From assembly GCA_900556765.1 (NCBI GenBank), contig USQH01000044.1, positions 1-10,182 of the forward strand: a stretch of 10,182 nt of DNA. Direction: 5' to 3'. The position numbers and the translations under genes were made by a program. Source of the DNA: an uncultured Oscillospiraceae bacterium (GTDB lineage Bacteria; Bacillota; Clostridia; Oscillospirales; Acutalibacteraceae). The notes below the pieces were generated by a model. That model worked only from the letters and a program-made list of their open reading frames with translations. It was not told the DNA's origin and ran no database searches. This document shows positions 8,601 through 10,182 of the stretch, in pieces (the first letter of the stretch is position 1; every line of letters starts with the position of its first letter).

Positions 8601-9656
8601 CTTGAAAGCGGTGCAATAAGCTACATCGTATATACCGGTGCACTGCTTGACTCTACCGTTGACGATTATATCGCCCTGCACAGACGCGCACTGCAGCTTT
8701 CCATTCCGTGCTTTACTTCGATTGATACCGCAAATGCGCTTGCCGATATAATCGCCGGCAGATATACTCAGGCAAACACCGAACTGGTTGACATAAATCA
8801 TATGCGCACCGAACGTCAGCGCGTTGATTTCGCCAAAATGGAAGCAACCGGTGACGATTATATCTTCATCGAGAATTTTGATGGCAAAATAAGCTGTCCC
8901 GAATCGCTATGCATCAGTCTTTGCGACCGTCATTACGGCGTCGGCGCATACGGTATAGTTTTGCTCGAAAATTCCGACGTTGCCGATGTTAAGATGCGTA
9001 TGTATAACCGCGACGGCTCGCAGGGTAAAATGGCTGGCAACTGTATTCGCTGTGTCGGAAAATATATGTACGACAACCGACTGTGCCACAGCGACACGCT
9101 GACCGTCGAGACGGCGAGCGGAGTTAAGACACTGACTCTTTATACCAGTAACGATCGGGTGACATACGCCGGTGTGTACATGGGAAAGGCGAGTCTCGAT
9201 GCCAACCTTCTGCCGTGTACTCTTGGCGAAAAGCGCATTGTCGGACGCCCGACCGATATCGGAGGCAGAGAATATCGAATTACCTGTGTTTCGGTCGGCA
9301 ATCCGCACTGTGTGGTTTTCTGCGACCGCGTCGATAATGTAGATATTCGTTCGGTCGGACCTGCATTTGAAAACGCTTCGATATTCCCCGAACGCATAAA
9401 CACCGAATTTGTGCGTGTGGTCAATTCAAACACGCTGAAAATGAGAGTGTGGGAACGCGGCAACGGAGAAACGCTTGCCTGCGGAACGGGTGCGTGCGCC
9501 GCGGTTGTAGCCGCAGTTGAAAACGGCTATTGCAAAAAAGGCGAGGATATAACGGTAAAGGTCAGGGGCGGCGATCTGATCGTCAATTACACCGACGACG
9601 GAGTCACTTTGACCGGCGACACAAAACTGGTTTTCAGCGGAACTGTCGAACTGTAA
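5622..9656 (+). CDS. carB: Carbamoyl-phosphate synthase large subunit fused to a DapF-like domain
   Basis: The first ~1060 residues are a complete CarB, which makes carbamoyl phosphate from bicarbonate, CarA-supplied ammonia and two ATP. Segments in order: first ATP-grasp half (about 1-400, starting with the motif VIGSGPIVIGQAAEFDYAGA); oligomerisation domain (about 400-540, including HRLFTVFEAL); second, homologous half (about 543-930, starting VLGSGPIRIGQGIEFDYSS); and the MGS-like allosteric domain (about 930-1055, with YTGALLDSTVDDY and SIDTANALADII). CarB proteins normally end here, at about 1070 residues. This frame runs on without a stop to residue 1344, adding a full diaminopimelate epimerase-like domain (about 1068-1344) after a linker of roughly six residues. 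The start ATG 5622 directly follows the carA stop. The CarB part shows no damaged motif. The fusion could be a real two-domain protein or, less likely, an assembly join; sequence is smooth across the junction. Confidence 0.96.
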   Translation: MPLDKSIKKVMVIGSGPIVIGQAAEFDYAGAQACRVLKAAGVNVVLVNSNPATIMTDKALADEIYLEPLTEQTVKRIIEKEKPDSLLAGLGGQTGLTIAMQLNKDGFLESHGVRLIGTNADAIDKAEDRELFKSTMEAIGEPTIPSDIANDVETALQIADRIGYPVIIRPAFTLGGAGGGVAYNADELRSVAQTGLDASPITQVLVERYIYGWKEIEFETMRDAAGNVIAVCSMENFDPVGVHTGDSIVVAPALTLSDKEYQMLRSASLNIISALGIVGGCNCQFALDPDSFQYAVIEVNPRVSRSSALASKATGYPIAKITTKIALGYTLDEIQNDITEKTCACFEPALDYVVVKLPKWPFDKFAGASRKLGTQMKATGEVMAIAPSFEAAIMKAVRGAEISLDTLNAKPLSDKPLAERLKIADDHRLFTVFEALKSGVTVDEIFTATRIDRFFLNKLKKLADFECHIAENGIDGDSYVQAKRLGYTDKALHGLIGDFYAKPIDCSYKMVDTCAAEFDAKTPYFYSTYDKVCESRAFARSNKPVILVLGSGPIRIGQGIEFDYSSVHCVWTLKKLGYDVVIVNNNPETVSTDYDTADRLYFEPLSPEDVMNIIKVEQPVGVVVAFGGQTAIKLTKFLHENGISILGTSAESIDTAEDREQFDALLEQFGIKRPKGGAVSTKEAAVAAADSLGYPVLLRPSYVIGGQNMRIVHDRSEVVTYMDRILAGGIDNPVLVDKYMMGTEIEVDVISDGTDVLIPGVMEHIERAGVHSGDSIAVYPPYSINDKMMQTIADSSAKLALSLGTKGLVNIQYLIYHGELYVIEVNPRASRTVPYISKVTNVPMVDIASKVMTGTPLRDLGYGTGLYKTPPYFAVKVPVFSFEKLNDVNSYLGPEMKSTGEVLGIGRTLNEALFKGLTSAGMVLKSSIHNDGVGVLISVDSHDQLEIVSLAKKLDDLGFKLYATAETAHSISQLGIDVVNVKGIRESDNAFSLLESGAISYIVYTGALLDSTVDDYIALHRRALQLSIPCFTSIDTANALADIIAGRYTQANTELVDINHMRTERQRVDFAKMEATGDDYIFIENFDGKISCPESLCISLCDRHYGVGAYGIVLLENSDVADVKMRMYNRDGSQGKMAGNCIRCVGKYMYDNRLCHSDTLTVETASGVKTLTLYTSNDRVTYAGVYMGKASLDANLLPCTLGEKRIVGRPTDIGGREYRITCVSVGNPHCVVFCDRVDNVDIRSVGPAFENASIFPERINTEFVRVVNSNTLKMRVWERGNGETLACGTGACAAVVAAVENGYCKKGEDITVKVRGGDLIVNYTDDGVTLTGDTKLVFSGTVEL
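8823..9656 (+). other. dapF: DapF-like (diaminopimelate epimerase) domain at the CarB C-terminus
   Basis: DapF interconverts LL- and meso-diaminopimelate for lysine and peptidoglycan synthesis, using two cysteines as acid and base. Residues 1068-1344 of the fusion span the whole family length (about 277). They begin VDFAKMEATGDDY, where free enzymes begin with Met-x-Phe-Thr-Lys-Met. Retained features: YNRDGS (Asn1129), GNPHC (Asn1227), ERINTEF (Asn1260), WERGNGE (Glu1278, Arg1279) and the second catalytic cysteine in ACGTGACAA (Cys1287). Changed features: the first catalytic Cys, normally in CGNG, is Ala1138 in MAGNCIRC; the substrate-site Asn of GNDY is Asp1078; and the Asp of GADG is Tyr. 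Cys1141 and Cys1144 lie nearby but not at the usual place. No ribosome binding site marks an internal start. The fold is clear; epimerase activity is doubtful. Confidence 0.85.
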
Positions 9657-9665
9657 AATAAACTG

Positions 9666-9694
9666 TTGCATATTTTATCGAAATTTCTTATAAT
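9666..9694 (+). promoter_or_regulatory. Predicted housekeeping promoter for the oxidoreductase gene
   Basis: A -35 element TTGCAT (9666-9671, four of six matches to TTGACA) and a perfect -10 element TATAAT (9689-9694) are separated by the ideal 17 bases. Transcription would begin near 9701, leaving an untranslated leader of about 80 bases before ATG 9784. The -35 begins only 10 bases after the carB stop, so the downstream gene appears to be a separate unit that could also receive readthrough from the operon. No operator could be identified. Confidence 0.7.
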
Positions 9695-9745
9695 TATAGT
9701 TGTGCTGTGTGCGGTTGAAGTTGTTCCGTATACGGCGCCAAATTT

Positions 9746-9763
9746 GCGGCAGAATAAAGCCGC
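9746..9763 (+). repeat. Small hairpin in the leader before the oxidoreductase gene
   Basis: GCGGC (9746-9750) pairs with GCCGC (9759-9763) around an 8-base A-rich loop. The 3' arm ends three bases before the AAAGGA ribosome binding site. It lacks a T-run, so it is not a terminator; any effect on translation is speculative. Confidence 0.35.
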
Positions 9764-9766
9764 TGT

Positions 9767-9772
9767 AAAGGA
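9767..9772 (+). promoter_or_regulatory. Ribosome binding site of the GltD-like gene
   Basis: AAAGGA lies 11 bases before ATG 9784. An in-frame TAA at 9766-9768 rules out any start further upstream. Confidence 0.6.
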
Positions 9773-9783
9773 ATTGTGTTAAT

Positions 9784-10182
9784 ATGAAAAAATATGATGT
9801 TGCCGTTATCGGCGGCGGTCCGGGCGGTCTGTCTGCGGCTTATTTTCTGTCGCTGATGGGACACAGGGTTGTTGTATACGACCAGCGTCCGCAGCTCGGC
9901 GGCATGCTGCGATACGGCATTCCGGACTACCGTCTGCCGCAGGAAAAGCTGGATCGCGACATCGAGTTTATCCTCTCGACCGGCATCGAGGTACATACTG
10001 ATACCGCGATCGGCCGTGATATTGAGTTCTCCGAGATCGAAAACCAGTATGACGCGGTTTACATCTCCATCGGCGCACATAACGACAAGAAGATCGGCAT
10101 CGATGGAGAAAACAGTGTCGGCGTTCATGCGGCGGTACAGCTGCTGCGCGACATCGGCGAGGGCCGCGTGCCCGATTTCCAC
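9784..10182 (+). CDS. GltD-like FAD/NAD(P)-dependent oxidoreductase, N-terminal part (partial)
   Basis: The 133 visible codons run off the right edge. The protein starts at once with a Rossmann FAD-binding motif (VAVIGGGPGG, glycines 10, 12 and 15, with Asp33 ending the second strand). It then has GGMLRYGIPDYRLP, characteristic of the glutamate synthase small-subunit (GltD) family and its relatives, and later ISIGAHNDKKIGIDGE, the usual strand leading into the NAD(P) domain. GltD itself carries an N-terminal iron-sulfur domain of over 100 residues before this motif; here none is present, since an in-frame stop lies 18 bases upstream of the ATG. It is therefore more like the short, stand-alone GltD-related flavoproteins of anaerobic Firmicutes that pass electrons between NAD(P)H and a partner. 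The partner and substrate cannot be told from this part. It has its own predicted promoter, so a link to arginine synthesis is not implied. Confidence 0.88.
   Translation, partial: MKKYDVAVIGGGPGGLSAAYFLSLMGHRVVVYDQRPQLGGMLRYGIPDYRLPQEKLDRDIEFILSTGIEVHTDTAIGRDIEFSEIENQYDAVYISIGAHNDKKIGIDGENSVGVHAAVQLLRDIGEGRVPDFH

Larger units (their letters stand above)
9657..9783 (+). other. Intergenic region between the carB fusion and the oxidoreductase gene
   Basis: This 127-base gap is the longest non-coding stretch in the window and is more A+T-rich in its first half. It holds a good sigma-A type promoter (9666-9694), a small hairpin (9746-9763) and a ribosome binding site (9767-9772). No hairpin followed by a T-run is visible after the carB stop, so no intrinsic terminator for the arginine operon can be called here. 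Confidence 0.7.

Noticed and set aside
9666..9680. Possible ArgR operator (TGCATATTTTATCGA) over the -35 region
   Set aside because: It resembles an ARG box half by A+T-rich symmetry, but the spacing is off by one and the right half is poor; A+T-rich promoter DNA gives such matches by chance.
9729..9738. Palindrome near CCGTATACGG in the leader of the GltD-like gene
   Set aside because: Short self-complementary stretch without a matching second copy or known operator; noted only as sequence.

Overview
The window is almost entirely one plus-strand operon for arginine biosynthesis: argC (3' end only), argJ, argB, argD, argF, carA and carB, in that order. Gaps are mostly 0-30 bases and no internal terminator is visible. 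The operon is followed by a promoter and the 5' part of a GltD-like flavoprotein oxidoreductase gene that runs off the right edge. The G+C content (about half, by eye), strong GGAGG-type ribosome binding sites, the argCJBD gene order and the style of the CarB, DapF and GltD-like proteins suggest an anaerobic Clostridia-class Firmicute, possibly of the Oscillospiraceae/Ruminococcaceae type. That taxonomic call is inference; no rRNA or marker gene is present.

Layout: 1-242 argC tail; 258-1475 argJ, interrupted by an in-frame TAA at 1365-1367; 1503-2366 argB; 2370-3536 argD; 3558-4541 argF; 4563-5621 carA; 5622-9656 carB joined in frame to a full-length DapF-like domain; 9657-9783 intergenic region with a promoter; 9784-10182 start of a GltD-like gene. 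No RNA genes, insertion sequences, CRISPR arrays or long repeats were seen.

How the genes work together: ArgB, ArgC and ArgD take N-acetylglutamate to N-acetylornithine. ArgJ moves the acetyl group back to glutamate (the cyclic pathway) and releases ornithine. CarA and CarB make carbamoyl phosphate from glutamine, bicarbonate and ATP. ArgF joins it to ornithine to give citrulline. argG and argH, needed to finish arginine, are not in the window. ArgB has the N-terminal extension and C-terminal signature of arginine-inhibited N-acetylglutamate kinases, so feedback control at that step is likely.

Three things stand out. (1) argJ has a premature TAA, yet the next 35 codons still encode the conserved ArgJ C-terminus, including two predicted substrate-binding residues. 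(2) CarB is about 275 residues longer than usual because a complete diaminopimelate epimerase (DapF) domain follows its allosteric domain after a very short linker. (3) That DapF domain lacks the first catalytic cysteine at its usual place (Ala instead) and has other active-site changes, so it may be inactive or have a changed role.
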